Shown: positions 11,017 to 23,754, counted from the stretch's first letter. The stretch is 64,000 nt of DNA from Henckelia pumila (GCF_033568475.1 NC_133120.1:85516151-85580150), one strand, 5' to 3'. The notes: a model not told the origin generated them from the sequence alone. Program-made: numbers and translations.

Positions 11017-11480
11017 TTTGAGTTTAGCCACGGCCAAAACCGTGGTTAAAACCGTGATTAAATTGATTTATCCACGGTATTAGCCACGGTTTTTGAAACC
11101 GTGGTTAAATCCATCGTTGTTAAATTTAGCCACGGTTTAAAACCGTGGCTAAATTTAACCACGATTTTGTATAAAACCGTGGCTAAATTAGCCACGGTTT
11201 TTTTAAAAGTCGTGGCTATTTTAACCACGGAATAAAATAACTGTGGCTAATTTAGCCACGGTTTTAATCAAACCGTGGTTAATGTTACCACGGTTATTAA
11301 AAAAACCATGGCTAATTTAACCACGATTTTAATCAAACTGTGGTTAAATTAACCACGGTTTTATGCAAAAACCGTGGTTAATTTAACCACGGTATTAAAA
11401 AAGTTGTGGCTAAATTAGCCACGGTTTTTAAAAAAACCATGACTAATTTAGCCACAAAAGATTAAAAAATATAGAAACCA
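11017..11480. repeat. CACTA 5' subterminal repeat array, copy A
   Basis: Over 20 units of a short repeat in alternating orientation are present, with core GCCACGGTTTT and its complement AAAACCGTGGC, so neighbours pair as hairpins. In CACTA elements such subterminal repeats bind the TNPA-type transposase subunit. Many units carry CG-to-CA/TG changes. Confidence 0.88.
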
Positions 11481-11744
11481 ATAAATTTTAGCCACGAAAG
11501 ATTAAAAAATATAGAAACCAATAAAATTAATACCACAACAAACACTAAAACATATATAAATTATATCATTTAATAATTAAAAATCCAAATACTAGCTAAA
11601 ACAACATGAACATATTATACACTAACTCTTTCCAAAATTAAATAAAGAAACTCGTAAAAAGAATCTGAAGCTAGCTCCGTGAAATAACACCACAAATGCT
11701 CAGAAAATACTTACAACTCGAGTATGAGAATAGGTGTTGATCGT

Positions 11745-11976
11745 TGTTGGGATCGGTTCAGAGGGTAGAGGGGGGGGGGGGGGTGAATACACTCTGAAAC
11801 TTTTCTTCTTTCTTTTCAAAATGATCAAGTGAAGTTTAGTTCACTTAATCTGTTTTCTCAACTTCTAAAACGGTTTGAACAACTTAAATAGTGCGGAAAT
11901 AGTTCAGAGGTTTTAGTGATGCAAAGTTTAGAACACAATGTATGAGCAATATGTAAGATAAATAGCAGTAAAAACT
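11745..11976. repeat. Fragment of the nested solo LTR (copy A)
   Basis: It begins TGTTGGGATCGG after ATCGT, as the full solo LTR at 17170 does, and contains a run of 14 G. It is truncated by the tandem duplication junction. Confidence 0.85.
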
Positions 11977-12168
11977 GTACCTAGCACATAAACACACACT
12001 AAACATGATATCAGCATGAATTGCAGTTAAGTACAAAAAACTTCCAATCACGATGTGGTACATGGTGTTGGCAACACCGGCCGCAACTCCATTCTTACCC
12101 AACTTTTCACTAGATCCTATTGATGTTTTCATACTTTTAGTGTTCTCATTACAGAAATTTTTCACCAA
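11884..12168 (-). pseudogene. Chimeric ORF across the duplication junction
   Basis: The first 61 or so residues are the copia RT/RNase H linker (up to SVCLCARY). The rest is translated solo-LTR sequence. It exists only because the duplication joined 6552-type sequence to 11976. No function is expected; its value is as a junction marker. Confidence 0.8.
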
Positions 12169-13723
12169 AATTTGACATACTTGCTTTGGGACAGAAAAAT
12201 ACCATCATGAATTTTCTTAACATCAAAACCAAGAAAATAACTCAACTCAACTATCATGCTCAATTCAAAGATGAAAGATATGCATTCAACAAAATCAACA
12301 ACATGCTTTTGAGAAGAAGCACAAAAAATAATGTCATCCACAAAAACTTGGCAAACAGGTATTTCACCTTTGGGCTTTTGAATAAAAAAAGTTTTATCAA
12401 ACTTACCTCATTTGAAGCCAATTTCAAGAAGATGTTCAATCAACCTTACCTCGTTTGTGGACATGAAACTCACGCATACTAACCCAATCACCTTGAGGTA
12501 GTCCACTTTGTCCTTCATCCGAGTTTGCATTGTTTCAGAAGCATCTTCAAAAGTCTGTGATGATGGATGGTTCTTCTGTATTTTGCTTGAAATGTCCTTA
12601 ACATCATTTATCAAAAAAACATAATCATTTCTTGGTTGATTATCTTCAGTTTCAGTCACTGTTAGACCCAATGTTGTGCTTGATGTTGCAACATCAGAGA
12701 CAACACTTGGATCTTTCAATGGACTGAAAATTTCCAGCAGATCATCCTTAGTAATTTTTCCTTCGATATCTGCAAAATCATCAAAATCTACATTAATAGA
12801 TTCCATAACTGCTCCAGTTCTCATATTACATATTCTACATGCATGACTATTCAAAGCATATCCAAGAAACAAACATTTTTCACTTTTGGAATCAAATTTG
12901 ACTAGATGATCTCTTTCATTCAAAACAAACAAATACAACCAAAAACATGAAAGAATTTAAGGTTTGGCTTCTTTCCTATGAGAATCTCATAGGAAGTCAT
13001 AGTAGAACCACTCCTTAAGTATACTCGATTCAATACACGACAAGTTGTATCCACGACTTCTGCCCAAAATCTTTTTGAGATATTCGTTGAGCTCAGCATC
13101 ACCCTAGCCATCTTCTACAACGTCATATTCTTTCTTTTGGCCATGCCATTGTGTTGAGGAGTTTTTGGGGCAGAAAACTCATGTGATATGCCTTTCTTAT
13201 CACTCAAAGATGAAAATGAATATTTCTCAAATTCCTTACCATAGTCTGTCCTGATCATTCCAACCTTCAAGTTATGCAGGTTAGTAATCTTTGTGAGTAA
13301 ATTCTTAAAAATATCAAATGTATCTGACTTTTCTATGAAGAATCTTACGCATGTAAAACGTGAGAAGTCATCAACACACACAAAAGAAAACTTCTTACCT
13401 CCATAGCTTTCCAGTTCCATAGGATCCATTAAATCCAAATGCAAAAGTTCAAGGCATCGTGTTGTTCCAAAGTGTTGTAACATGAGGTGCAAAACGAGAG
13501 TTTTCTTACCTATTTGGCATGCACCACAAACATATGGAACTCCAGAATTCAAAATAGACATACCTTGGACAGCTTCATACTTACATAGATTTTTCAATGT
13601 CTTCAAATTTACATGACACATCTTTTGGTGCCATAAATCAAGACCATCCACTTTCATGTGGTTGCAGGAAATTTCTCTCCAAGCTGGTAGTACTTTGCTG
13701 ATCTTGTACCTATCAAAACACAT
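12169..13723 (-). pseudogene. Copia RT remnant and integrase, copy B
   Basis: This is the duplicate of 6744-8298 with the same breaks: the RT deletion, the frameshift near 12925, and the Glu-to-Lys change in the integrase core. The frames 12408-12938, 12920-13111 and 13115-13723 encode products identical to copy A. Confidence 0.85.
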
Positions 13724-14229
13724 ATGTTAGCATTATCAAAAATTTCACAAGTATTTTTATCAAACTTGACATGACAATCATCATCACACAATTGACTAAA
13801 AGAAATCAAGTTTGAGATTAGTCCCTTGACAAGTAGCACATTGTGAAACTTTGAAAATCCTTCCACGTTTGGTGTTCCTTTGCCACCAATCCTTCCTTTT
13901 GCACCACCTCCATAAGTCACTGTACCACATCTTTGTTCAATATGGTCCATGAGATGCTCTTTTGAACCTGTAATATGACATGAGCTTCCACTATGAAAGT
14001 ACCAGTGACCTGCAATGTTAGTTTTCAAGGAAGTATAAACAACAAAATACTGAAAATCAAACTTTAGTACCCAAATTTTCTTTGTTGTGGGTCTGTTTTT
14101 GGTGGTGTTGCGCCTGGTGTTGTGCAACACGGGGGGCAACATCAGCTTTGACTTCCAATACATGCAGTCATTCCTGGTCTTGAAACAAAAAGACCTGATG
14201 TGATCTGGTTTGAAACAGTAATGACACAA
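13654..14229 (-). pseudogene. Copia second CCHC knuckle and protease, copy B
   Basis: The product is identical to that of 8229-8804, including the Asp-to-His change in the protease active site. Confidence 0.85.
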
Positions 14230-14241
14230 AAAATGGCGCTT

Positions 14242-15219
14242 TCATTGCTTTGGCATTTGAGGAGGAACACACTCTTTTGATGGAGAATTTTTGAATGACG
14301 GAGCGACAATGGATGTGCTAGAAGTATTGCTACCTTTTTTCACAAACACAGTTGGTTTTGATGATTCTCCAACTTCAAACACTCTGTTAACTAACCCTAG
14401 ACCAACCTTACCATCTTTACCCATTATAAAATCAAGCTTAGATGTACTTGAATTATACTTAGCAAGATTTAGAGTTACCTTTTCAAGCTCCCCCTTATCC
14501 TTGCAGAATTCAAGATTTTTCTTACCTAGAATCACTTCAAGCTTGGCCATGGTAGACTTCAAATCATAATTTTCTTTAGAGAGAGCTGTGTTCAAATTAT
14601 TCCATTTGATCCGATCAGCATACAACTCCTCATAAAGTTCCTGTACACACTCTAGAGTTATATCATCATTGACAGCTTCCTGATCACCAAAATTACCAAG
14701 AGTAGATGTATTCAAGCAAACTGATTTTTCACTGGTATTGCGACTTGGTGTTGCAACACTGGAGGCAACACCCAGTGGGTTGACTTGAAAACATTTCTTT
14801 GCTTTCAACAATGCAGCCAGGGAGATATGATCTTCTTCATCATTCTGTTCTTGATCTCTGTCAGAGTCATCATCACTCAAGAACATAGTCATACCTTTGT
14901 GGAATCGATTTGCACATTCAATTGCATAGTGTCCATATCCTTTGCATTCCCTGCATTGCACATAATCAAAATACTTGGTATTAGATTCATGATTAACAAC
15001 ATACCTTGGTCGAGATGGTTCTCGAGTAGGTGACACCCTCAACAGATTTTCAGGAGCAGAAAAATTAGGGTGCTTAAATTGTTGTCCAAATTTTTGTTTG
15101 TTTCTTCTTTTCAAATAATTTTCAAACTTTTGGGTGATCAAAGAAATTGAATCTTCACATAAATCTGAATTATTGACTTCTGGTGGTCGAAATCTGACGT
15201 CAACAACCGGCACGTCCAT
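14242..15219 (-). pseudogene. Copia gag, copy B
   Basis: This duplicates 8817-9794. The one difference I see in the product is Trp in place of Arg after DRIK (RIKWNN versus RIKRNN), a single C-to-T type change on the coding strand. The CCHC knuckle and coiled coil are kept. Confidence 0.85.
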
Positions 15220-15273
15220 GATAAACCTACAAAACAAAAATAACCAGAATCTCTCTTAGTAAGGTCAAGAGTT

Positions 15274-15286
15274 GGCTCTGATGCCA
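15274..15286 (-). other. Primer-binding site, copy B
   Basis: It has the same sequence as 9849-9861 and lies next to the third LTR copy. Confidence 0.8.
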
Positions 15287-15288
15287 CT

Positions 15289-16240
15289 TGATGGAAAACG
15301 TATTGTAATTGTAGGTTAAAATAAAGAGTCAGTGTTGTCCGTGGTGTCACAACATCAATGACAACACAGTGCAACAAAATATAAACAAAAATAAATAACA
15401 CAAGAAATTAATTTTGCATGAGTATAAAAACTCGCGCCTTAGGGCTAAATATCACTAGTAAACGTAAGATCAGTCTTACAAAAATAATCCTAGTGATTTT
15501 ACGAAAAATCATTAAATCCTAAATTTCTCAACAAGTTTAGAAATCAAACTTGCATCCTAAATAATCAGAATATAAAACAAATCAGATGCAACTCCCGTAG
15601 CCTAAATTGAAGAGACAAAAAAGATCTTCGATCAACACAGTTCCCATAGTGTTGTCTTTGATGTCTTCAACACGAACAGCAGCACGGGGACAAGCAACAA
15701 AGATGGTTGCAAAACTTCTTCAGAATCTTCGAATTCTTCTATGTGATTTTTTTTGAAAGCTCTTCTGAATTTTCCTCTGAAGTGTACAATTGTTTGTGCG
15801 CAGAATCCTTTACTTATAGATGAGAGTCCAAACAGAGAAATGATTCCTTGTATAGTCCTACATAAATAAGAAAATAAGTCTTTGTTAGGAATTAGATTCT
15901 TTTGATACCATCTTGATAATATATGATAACGATAATACACAATATTTCCTTATCAAGATAATACTCAATCTAGGTAAATATTTTATCTCAATATTTTCGA
16001 TAATAACACATAAATATTTACCCTATCATATCAATTCATATCTTGATAATATTTCATAAACATAAATCTTTTCAATTCGATATCAAGATATAATTAAGTT
16101 AAATATATATCCTAAATATATTATCGAGATCATAGAATATTTAACCATATCATATCAAATCTTTTGTCTAGAAGGCAAAATTCATTATTTTAATTAGCAC
16201 GCTTAAGGAAAAGATTTTCAAGGAATTAATATTCCTTTCA
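15289..16240 (-). repeat. Third LTR copy (copy B)
   Basis: It is nearly identical to 9864-10815 and is followed by the same GTAGT. Copy B has no partner LTR at its other end, so it is a product of segmental duplication. Confidence 0.9.
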
Positions 16241-16441
16241 GTAGTCAATTCCCTTAACCTAATCTTCTATGTTATTAATTAAAGTCGAGTATCCTTTAAT
16301 ATAATAGGTGATTTAAAATCAATTTGATGACGTTTACTTTAATATCAAAGAAAATATGTTTAAATTTCAACATCATCTGATTTCAAAAATTTTCAAATAT
16401 TTTATTTTGATCCTGTGCTAGAATTAACACTACAAAAAAAC

Positions 16442-16905
16442 TTTGAGTTTAGCCACGGCCAAAACCGTGGTTAAAACCGTGATTAAATTGATTTATCCAC
16501 GGTATTAGCCACGGTTTTTGAAACCGTGGTTAAATCCATCGTTGTTAAATTTAGCCACGGTTTAAAACCGTGGCTAAATTTAACCACGATTTTGTATAAA
16601 ACCGTGGCTAAATTAGCCACGGTTTTTTTAAAAGTCGTGGCTATTTTAACCACGGAATAAAATAATTGTGGCTAATTTAGCCACGGTTTTAATCAAACCG
16701 TGGTTAATGTTACCACGGTTATTAAAAAAACCATGGCTAATTTAACCACGATTTTAATCAAACTGTGGTTAAATTAACCACGGTTTTATGCAAAAACCGT
16801 GGTTAATTTAACCACGGTATTAAAAAAGTTGTGGCTAAATTAGCCACGGTTTTTAAAAAAACCATGACTAATTTAGCCACAAAAGATTAAAAAATATAGA
16901 AACCA
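16442..16905. repeat. CACTA 5' subterminal repeat array, copy B
   Basis: This is the duplicate of 11017-11480, with a C/T difference near 16666. It consists of alternating inverted units around GCCACGG. Confidence 0.88.
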
Positions 16906-17169
16906 ATAAATTTTAGCCACGAAAGATTAAAAAATATAGAAACCAATAAAATTAATACCACAACAAACACTAAAACATATATAAATTATATCATTTAATA
17001 ATTAAAAATCCAAATACTAGCTAAAACAACATGAACATATTATACACTAACTCTTTCCAAAATTAAATAAAGAAACTCGTAAAAAGAATCTGAAGCTAGC
17101 TCCGTGAAATAACACCACAAATGCTCAGAAAATACTTACAACTCGAGTATGAGAATAGGTGTTGATCGT

Positions 17170-18445
17170 TGTTGGGATCGGTTCAGAGGGTAGAGGGGGG
17201 GGGGGGGTGAATACACTCTGAAACTTTTCTTCTTTCTTTTCAAAATGATCAAGTGAAGTTTAGTTCACTTAATCTGTTTTCTCAACTTCTAAAACGGTTT
17301 GAACAACTTAAATAGTGCGGAAATAGTTCAGAGGTTTTAGTGATGCAAAGTTTAGAACACAATGTATGAGCAATATGTAAGATAAATAGCAGTAAAGACT
17401 AAGGCACGATTTTTGGAAGTTCGAAGGCTTAATCCTTCTACGTCTCCCCTTCTTCCACTTAGGAAGGAATTCACTAGAAGACTTTGGTTATTACAACGTC
17501 TTGCAATACACCCACTTCAGACTTAGGACTTATCCAATGCCTAATCCGAAACTCCTAGATTTACACAGATAAGATTCTCAGTTCTTATCAGACTGGTGGA
17601 AGCTTTCAGAGTAGCTTCAAGTCTCTTCAATAATGAGTATAGTTCGGTTGAGCTTCTCAAACTGCAGAGCGGTCGAGAGGCTTGGAAACCCTAGGATGAT
17701 CCTTGAAGATCAGATATGTAAACTGTAGGCGAGGGTTTATTTGAGCAGCAAGTGAATGATCTTGTAAGTATGCTCAAGTATTGCTTCAGTATATCAGATG
17801 AGGACTTCTGATAGTATTCAAGTGATTGAGTTGATTGAGATTTTTCGTGTTGCTTGTCTTCTTGTCACTTCTTGAGCAATCTTCCCTTTATATAGGTCAA
17901 TCATCAACGTCTTTATTTTGAACGTTCTGATGCTGCATTGAATGCACATTTAATGCTTCATAAATGCATTGATGATTCTGCATGAAGATCGTACACTTCT
18001 TTAAATGCAGACAACTTCCAGGGTCCAAAACTGGTATAAACGGTCGAATGCTTTATCTGTAGCCATTCTGCGTTTTTGCCATTTTAGTGCAACCTGTTGT
18101 CTCGATGCAAGAGTCAACAGATCTTCTGATACGCCGGTTCTGCTTTTGATAAAGATTTTGCAATGAACGTCTTGTCACAAGTACTTGTCTTGAGATATCT
18201 TGATAAGCAGTTGGCACTCTACCGGTAGATAGATTTATCCTCTGCTGGTTTGAATAACCAGTTGATAGGCTTGTGACTGTAACCGGTCGAGAGACAAAGG
18301 CGGTTGACAAGCTTCCGATAGATAACTTGAAGGGTTTAGACGGTTGCGGTAGGAGTTGTAGTAGATTCCTGAAATACAAAATATTGGTAGCACATTCCTA
18401 TACAATGAGTTGTTGTTTGTTATCACCAAAATGTCGGATTCAACA
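17170..18445. mobile_element. Solo LTR inside the CACTA element (1276 bp)
   Basis: It begins TGTTGGGATCGG and ends GATTCAACA, a five-base inverted terminus (TGTTG/CAACA). It is flanked by ATCGT at 17165-17169 and 18446-18450. Near the start it has the G-run followed by GTGAATAC that is often seen in plant LTRs. No internal domain is present, so it is a solo LTR left by recombination. I cannot assign it to Copia or Gypsy. Confidence 0.85.
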
Positions 18446-18450
18446 ATCGT

Positions 18451-21187
18451 AAACTTGTTGTCGCTGCTTAATATAAAAAAAAGTATCAAACAATGAATCT
18501 CAAAATCAACAATTTACTGAACCAATAAGGCATATACCTCACTGCAGCTCACTTCAATCTCATAACACAAAAACAGAATACCCAAATTATTAAGCATATA
18601 ATAAATACATGAACGTGCGAAGGAAGGCGGCATGGAGATCACAAATTCTTAAGGCCTAACCCAACATCGTCACAATAGAGACGTTTGACGAGGACATTGC
18701 CATGAAAATTGAGGAAGTAAATAGATGAAGCTACTACAGGCATGACTACAGATCCGAAGAGCTTCGAATCCAACTCAGATATACAACGAACATATATGCT
18801 AGGTCACTGAGAACACAAAAAAAATAAATAGAATTATCTTCAAAATGGCAAATGAATGACAATACAAATGAATTAAACTCAAGATTCAATAAAGAAAATA
18901 GAATACATAAAACCAAGAGGAACTCTGGCAGATATCCTGGAACCAAAAGAAAAGAATAGAACTTAAGCTCGAACTTGAAGTTCTAACCAAAAAACCATAA
19001 ACAATAAACTCATAGGTGCATAGGGCCCACACCATCAAAACCATACATACCTTAAATAATCCAAAATACTCTGAAAATACTAAGAGAATAACAGGATGAA
19101 ATCGAACGATGACGACCAAAAATTACAATTGCATTTGTAGCCAAATAAATATAATGAAATGAAACTCATGGACTCATGGTTAACTTCTCCTATTCCGAAA
19201 TTGCTGAAAATACCTATCATTCAAAAAATAATTCATAAACATATTCAAAGCGTATTCATGAATCCAAAATGTTCAAACCACGGTTTTTAAAAAAAATCGG
19301 TCTTTGAACTCATGTAAGTAAAGTCCATTGCCTACAGCTTTCTTCTTCAACAAGAACTCATCCATCTACTATCCTCACAGCCAAAGAAAAACTGCATACT
19401 TACGAAATAAAGAAGCAAACTTAAGAAAAATATGCACAGAGCACAAAGGAAGACAATGTTCATGAATGCAAGAACAAAAGGAATATCGAGCATGGGAACC
19501 AAACATTCGAGGCATGAAAACTTTGGCTAGTTTACAATAGAATTTCATTTGTCACATACTCTATTAATTAAAACCAATATTTCTAGGCAGCATACGCATA
19601 CTCATAATCAGTCAAAATTTAATTCTAACTCATAAACAAAGAATTCAAACCAATAGACATAGTTTTAATGAGCAAAATATATAAAAATTAGAACTACTTT
19701 ACAATAAATCTAAAATCTCCAATCTTTCCATAAAACAACACAGATAGTAACTTTTAAACCACTGGTATTAAGCATATAACCACAAATCCTACGTGGAATT
19801 ATTCTCCTCTGAAGCATCCAAAAAAAAATGAATATTATCAGCAACTAAAATTCAAAAATCTCAATTCAAATATTCTGGAAATTCGAAATTACGCTCCGAA
19901 AAATTCTGAAAATATGAAATACCTTCAATCGAATACCCACTGAATGTCCCAGTCAATCTATATTAGAAAGTCAGTCAATGAAACAAAAATTACAAATACA
20001 TCACCAAAATTAAGGGCTAAAAACTCGATCTAAACTGCATAACCATAAGCTAACATATTTCTGACATGCTGAACTAAACCTTAACAAATCAACTTTAACC
20101 ACATCAACTATAATTCAGTAAAACTCAGTCTACTCATTCAAAAATACCAAGTGATGATTCAAAATCCAAGTGCTTACATATCTTGCTAGTAAACAAGAAC
20201 ATTTCCATCTTGATGACCAATTGGAATTTCAAAAATAACCATATATATCACGAGCAAGAAAAAATAACCAAGATCGATTTTTTTTCTTTTTACTGTCAAC
20301 TAGATTTCAAAAATTTTTATGGTTTACTCGAGAGAACACAAAATATGACATTTACTCCACTATAAATCACAATATGCATAAGTAACGAAATGCAAGATAC
20401 TTTGGCAAGGTGGTATTTCTGTTTGCAACAATAAACTTAACGAGAAAAATCCAAACAGAGAAAATACACAGATACCTACCTTCAGAAATAATTATTTAAT
20501 GACATGATTATCAGCAAGTGGCAATACCCAATATGATAAGTCCACATGAATTTTAAACAGTACATTTGTTGTAGTTTGACATGCTATATGATGAAAAAAA
20601 CACAAGCTGACAGTCAAATGCAACTGACCTTTGACCAGCCGTAAATCACATCCATCAAGAATGGTCTAACTGACGCCTCAACAGATACTTCTACATTTAC
20701 TTCAAGCTTACACTCATCTGTAACTTGGTATTTGAGTCAATCTCTTCTTCCCATCTGTAAAAGATTGCCTTCATCATTTCGATTTCAGCGATGTGAACCG
20801 TGATTTGATAAATTTAGACATAAAATAAACAAAGATATTATTATGCCAATGATTTACTACATTATGCTATCCATATAATCTTCAATATAAATCTGAATAA
20901 CAATCAATAATGAAGCTATAAAATCAACATAAACTAAACTAATTAAATCGAAGTGAGTAAAATTCCTTACTCGGGCAGCATATATATTCGTGATTAATAT
21001 AGAACAATTCTAACATGTCTATACATTCAAATATTGAGTTCAACACCTATCAAATTCGAAAATCCCAAGTTAACAAATCTGGAATTTTGAAATTATTCCA
21101 AATAAAATCTGAAAATTAATCAATACCTTCAATCGGCTTCAATATAGTACCTACAACCACGAATAAATCAAATATCAATAATTGGAA
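18451..21187. other. CACTA interior, no gene recognised
   Basis: This is AT-rich DNA with only short open frames, none resembling a transposase or host protein. It may be decayed transposase introns or captured non-coding DNA. Confidence 0.5.
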
Positions 21188-21706
21188 TTAAATTAACTCG
21201 AAATCCCCTAATTTTTGAAACCCTAGTTTGAAATTATAATTCAAAAACTTCGAAACAAGTTCAACTCGACATAAACGACCTTCTCCTAGACTATAAAGAG
21301 GTCGGCAACGGCGAACGGACGGCGAATGGAAGGCTGCCGGAAACGGGTTCGAACAGGTTATGAGGAATACTTGTAAAATAGGTATCACTAGCTATCTCTC
21401 GTCGCCAGGAATCCGAAACTATGCTCGCTTTCGAAAAGTGATCACCGACGGAAAAGTTAAGGCGATTTGAAGCAACGAAAAACTTTGAAAATTAATTAAA
21501 GAACAAGAACGATCGGAAAAACAACTGGGAAGATGACGATGAAGATGATACCGAGGTTCTTCGATGATGGCTGATAGGGTAGCTTTCCGGCGGCTAGAGG
21601 CGGCGAATCGATGGAGGCGGCTAGGGTTGGGGGAAAAATTAAAGGGGACGCGGGAATGAGATTGTGAAGGAGAGAGAAGAAGATATATGTATATATGTCT
21701 GTCCAT
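21188..21706 (-). other. GC-richer patch, possible transcript leader
   Basis: About 420 bp (21280-21700) is clearly richer in G and C than its surroundings. On the minus strand it has CT-rich and CCG-rich sequence like a plant 5' leader, with short frames (66 and 95 aa) that I do not recognise. It could be the promoter-leader of a lost CACTA gene or a captured host-gene start. No product can be named. Confidence 0.35.
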
Positions 21707-21860
21707 AATAACTTTTGTGTTTTATTTTACCTCAAATATTTATTTCATACCATTTAATTTTTTATATTCTAAAATATGCTTTTTCCAAATATTTTTGCAA
21801 TTTATTTGACATAAATAAATATTTCAATTATATCAAATTATCGAATAATTAATATCAGAG

Positions 21861-22059
21861 TTCTACAATAACACAGTTATACCAACTCACAATGATCCAA
21901 ACGATCAGCTTGAATTCCCAAAATTTCGGCTTATTGCGCGTTTTAGAATAAGATTTTACAACAACATTTTTTGTGTTCATAAAATAATAAATACAAAGGA
22001 GCATTCATTAACAATATTTTTTTGCAGTTTAATACATGTATTTTTATTAAATAAATTTG

Positions 22060-22138
<79 letters not shown>

Positions 22139-22139
22139 T
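21861..22139. repeat. Direct repeat with 23440-23750, left copy
   Basis: Both segments share aacacag-tata-caact-a-aatgat, then tttttgtgtt-ataaaataataaataca and gcattcattaacaat, then a (TAA)n tract. The two copies flank the inverted-repeat element at 22140-23391. They are clearly diverged, so the duplication is old. Confidence 0.7.
22058..22139. repeat. (TAA)n microsatellite
   Basis: About 27 near-perfect AAT/TAA triplets. A shorter tract is found at 23709-23748 in the second copy of the flanking direct repeat. Confidence 0.9.
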
Positions 22140-23391
22140 AGGGAGTGTTATTTACACTACAAAAAGTGTTAATAAAACTTCACCTCATATAATTAATCAA
22201 TTGTTCCTTACATATATTTTCCTTAAATTACATATAAATTTCTTAAATTATGAAATCTTGATTAATTAACAAAAAACTAAATATAAAACATTTTTACATT
22301 AACAACTGAGGATTTTTTTATCCAAAAAAAAAACAACTAAAACTTTTATTTAAAAACAATAACATTTAATATTTTAAAAAATTTAATATTTTTATAATAT
22401 ACAAATAAAATATTTTTTTTATATACAAATAAAATTTAAAATAACTAAAACATTATACCGATGTACATAAAATATTGGTTAATTTTATATTCAAGATATA
22501 TTATAGTATGAGACGTATAAATTTTGAACTTTCAAAATTTTTCTAATCTAAAAAGATATATATCTAAATTATACTATTTAAAATCTTAGAATAATTTTTT
22601 TCTAAAATATTTATGTATCATAATTTTTTAAATTTTTAATTAAATTATATTTTAACAAATATAAATTTGATATGCCATATAAATTTGATTTAATTTTAGT
22701 AGTTAATTTGACCAATTGAATTTTATATATTTGTTGGTAAATTGATACAGATCATTCGGTTTTAAAACACATATTCTTATTTTTTTAATTTAACTTGATT
22801 ATAAATATTAAAAATTTAAATATGTCAAATATATCAATTTTTTAAAATAATATTTATATTGTACACATTTTAAATATTCTTATTTTCTATTTTCATTATT
22901 GGAATTTAAATTTTTGCAATAAACAATTAATTCTAAAAAGTTGTTTGAACATGAACAAAAAATTTTTAGTTGAAAAAAAATCGATATTTTATATATTTGG
23001 ACATGTTAAATATATAATTTAATTAAAAAATTGATAAAAATTTTTTAGAAAAAAATTATTCTATGATTTAAAATATAATGTAAATATATATATATATTTT
23101 ATTGTCATGTTACATTACCAAAATTTTATGTGTATCGGTATAATTTTTTTTGTTATTTTATATTTTATTTGTATATAATAAAAAATATTTTATTCTATGT
23201 TGTAAAAAGTATGGCAATTTCTTAAAATATTTAAATTTTTATTTGATTTTTAAAATAAAATGTAATGTAAAAATATTTTATATTTAGATTTTTTGTAGAT
23301 AATCATGATTTCATAATTTAAGAAAAGTATATGTAAGGGTAAATTAGTCTAACAATTGATTAATTATATGAGGTGTAAATAACACTCCACA
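22140..23391. mobile_element. Long-inverted-repeat (foldback) element, Mutator-like ends
   Basis: The ends share GGAGTGTTATTTACAC in inverted orientation. The inverted similarity continues for more than 150 bp, through CTCATATAATTAATCAATTG and a segment around ctaaatataaaa. The left arm has about 27 extra bases starting ctacaaaaagtg. A 9-bp ATAATAATT lies on both sides, as for Mutator-type elements, but the flank is (TAA)n so this is weak evidence. The interior is AT-rich without coding. Confidence 0.65.
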
Positions 23392-23439
23392 TAATAATTT
23401 AATGATTGTAATAATAACTTTGACAATAATTATATAAAA

Positions 23440-23708
23440 TAAGTAACACAGCTATATCAACTGATAATGATGGAAACGATCAACTTATCGAAAAATATTT
23501 ATAATAACATATTTAATATAATAATGAATTTTTTTAACAATAAAATATAAATATAAATATAAATTTCCTGGTTATAATAACAATTATATCAGAATAAGAT
23601 ATTAAAACAATATTTTTTGTGTTAATAAAATAATAAATACAGTGGAGCATTCATTAACAATGTTTTTTTTACAGTTTTAATACATTCATTTTCATTAAAT
23701 AAATTATA

Positions 23709-23749
<41 letters not shown>

Positions 23750-23750
23750 T
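23440..23750. repeat. Direct repeat with 21861-22139, right copy
   Basis: This is the second copy of the segment described at 21861-22139, and also ends in a (TAA)n tract. Confidence 0.68.
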
Positions 23751-23754
23751 CGTG

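Larger units (their letters stand above)
6552..11976. repeat. Tandem segmental duplication, copy A (5425 bp)
   Basis: Positions 6552-11976 recur as 11977-17400. The unit contains the RNase H end, RT, integrase, protease and gag of the copia element, its 5' LTR, 187 bp of flank, the 5' end of a CACTA transposon and the start of a solo LTR. The copies differ at only a few sites that I noticed. Examples are a G versus T at 10319/15744, an Arg versus Trp codon in gag, and one G less in the homopolymer near 17200. No obvious microhomology is present at the junction. Confidence 0.92.
11003..11976 (+). mobile_element. CACTA transposon 5' end, fragment in duplication copy A
   Basis: It begins with CACTACAAAAAAAC preceded by TAA, and continues with the subterminal repeat array. 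It is cut at the duplication junction 11976/11977. The complete 5' end is repeated at 16428. Confidence 0.88.
11977..17400. repeat. Tandem segmental duplication, copy B (5424 bp)
   Basis: This is the second copy of 6552-11976 at an offset of 5425 bp, or 5424 after a one-base change in a G run near 17200. Homology starts at the G of GTACCTAGC and ends at 17400, after which copy B continues into sequence that copy A lacks. Confidence 0.92.

Noticed and set aside
11017-11480. CRISPR-like regularly repeated array
   Set aside because: The units alternate in orientation, lack unique spacers, and sit at CACTA termini in a plant genome.
15289-16240. Third LTR as sign of a second copia insertion
   Set aside because: It is inside the tandem duplication at the same 5425-bp offset as everything else and has the same flank, so it was copied and not inserted.
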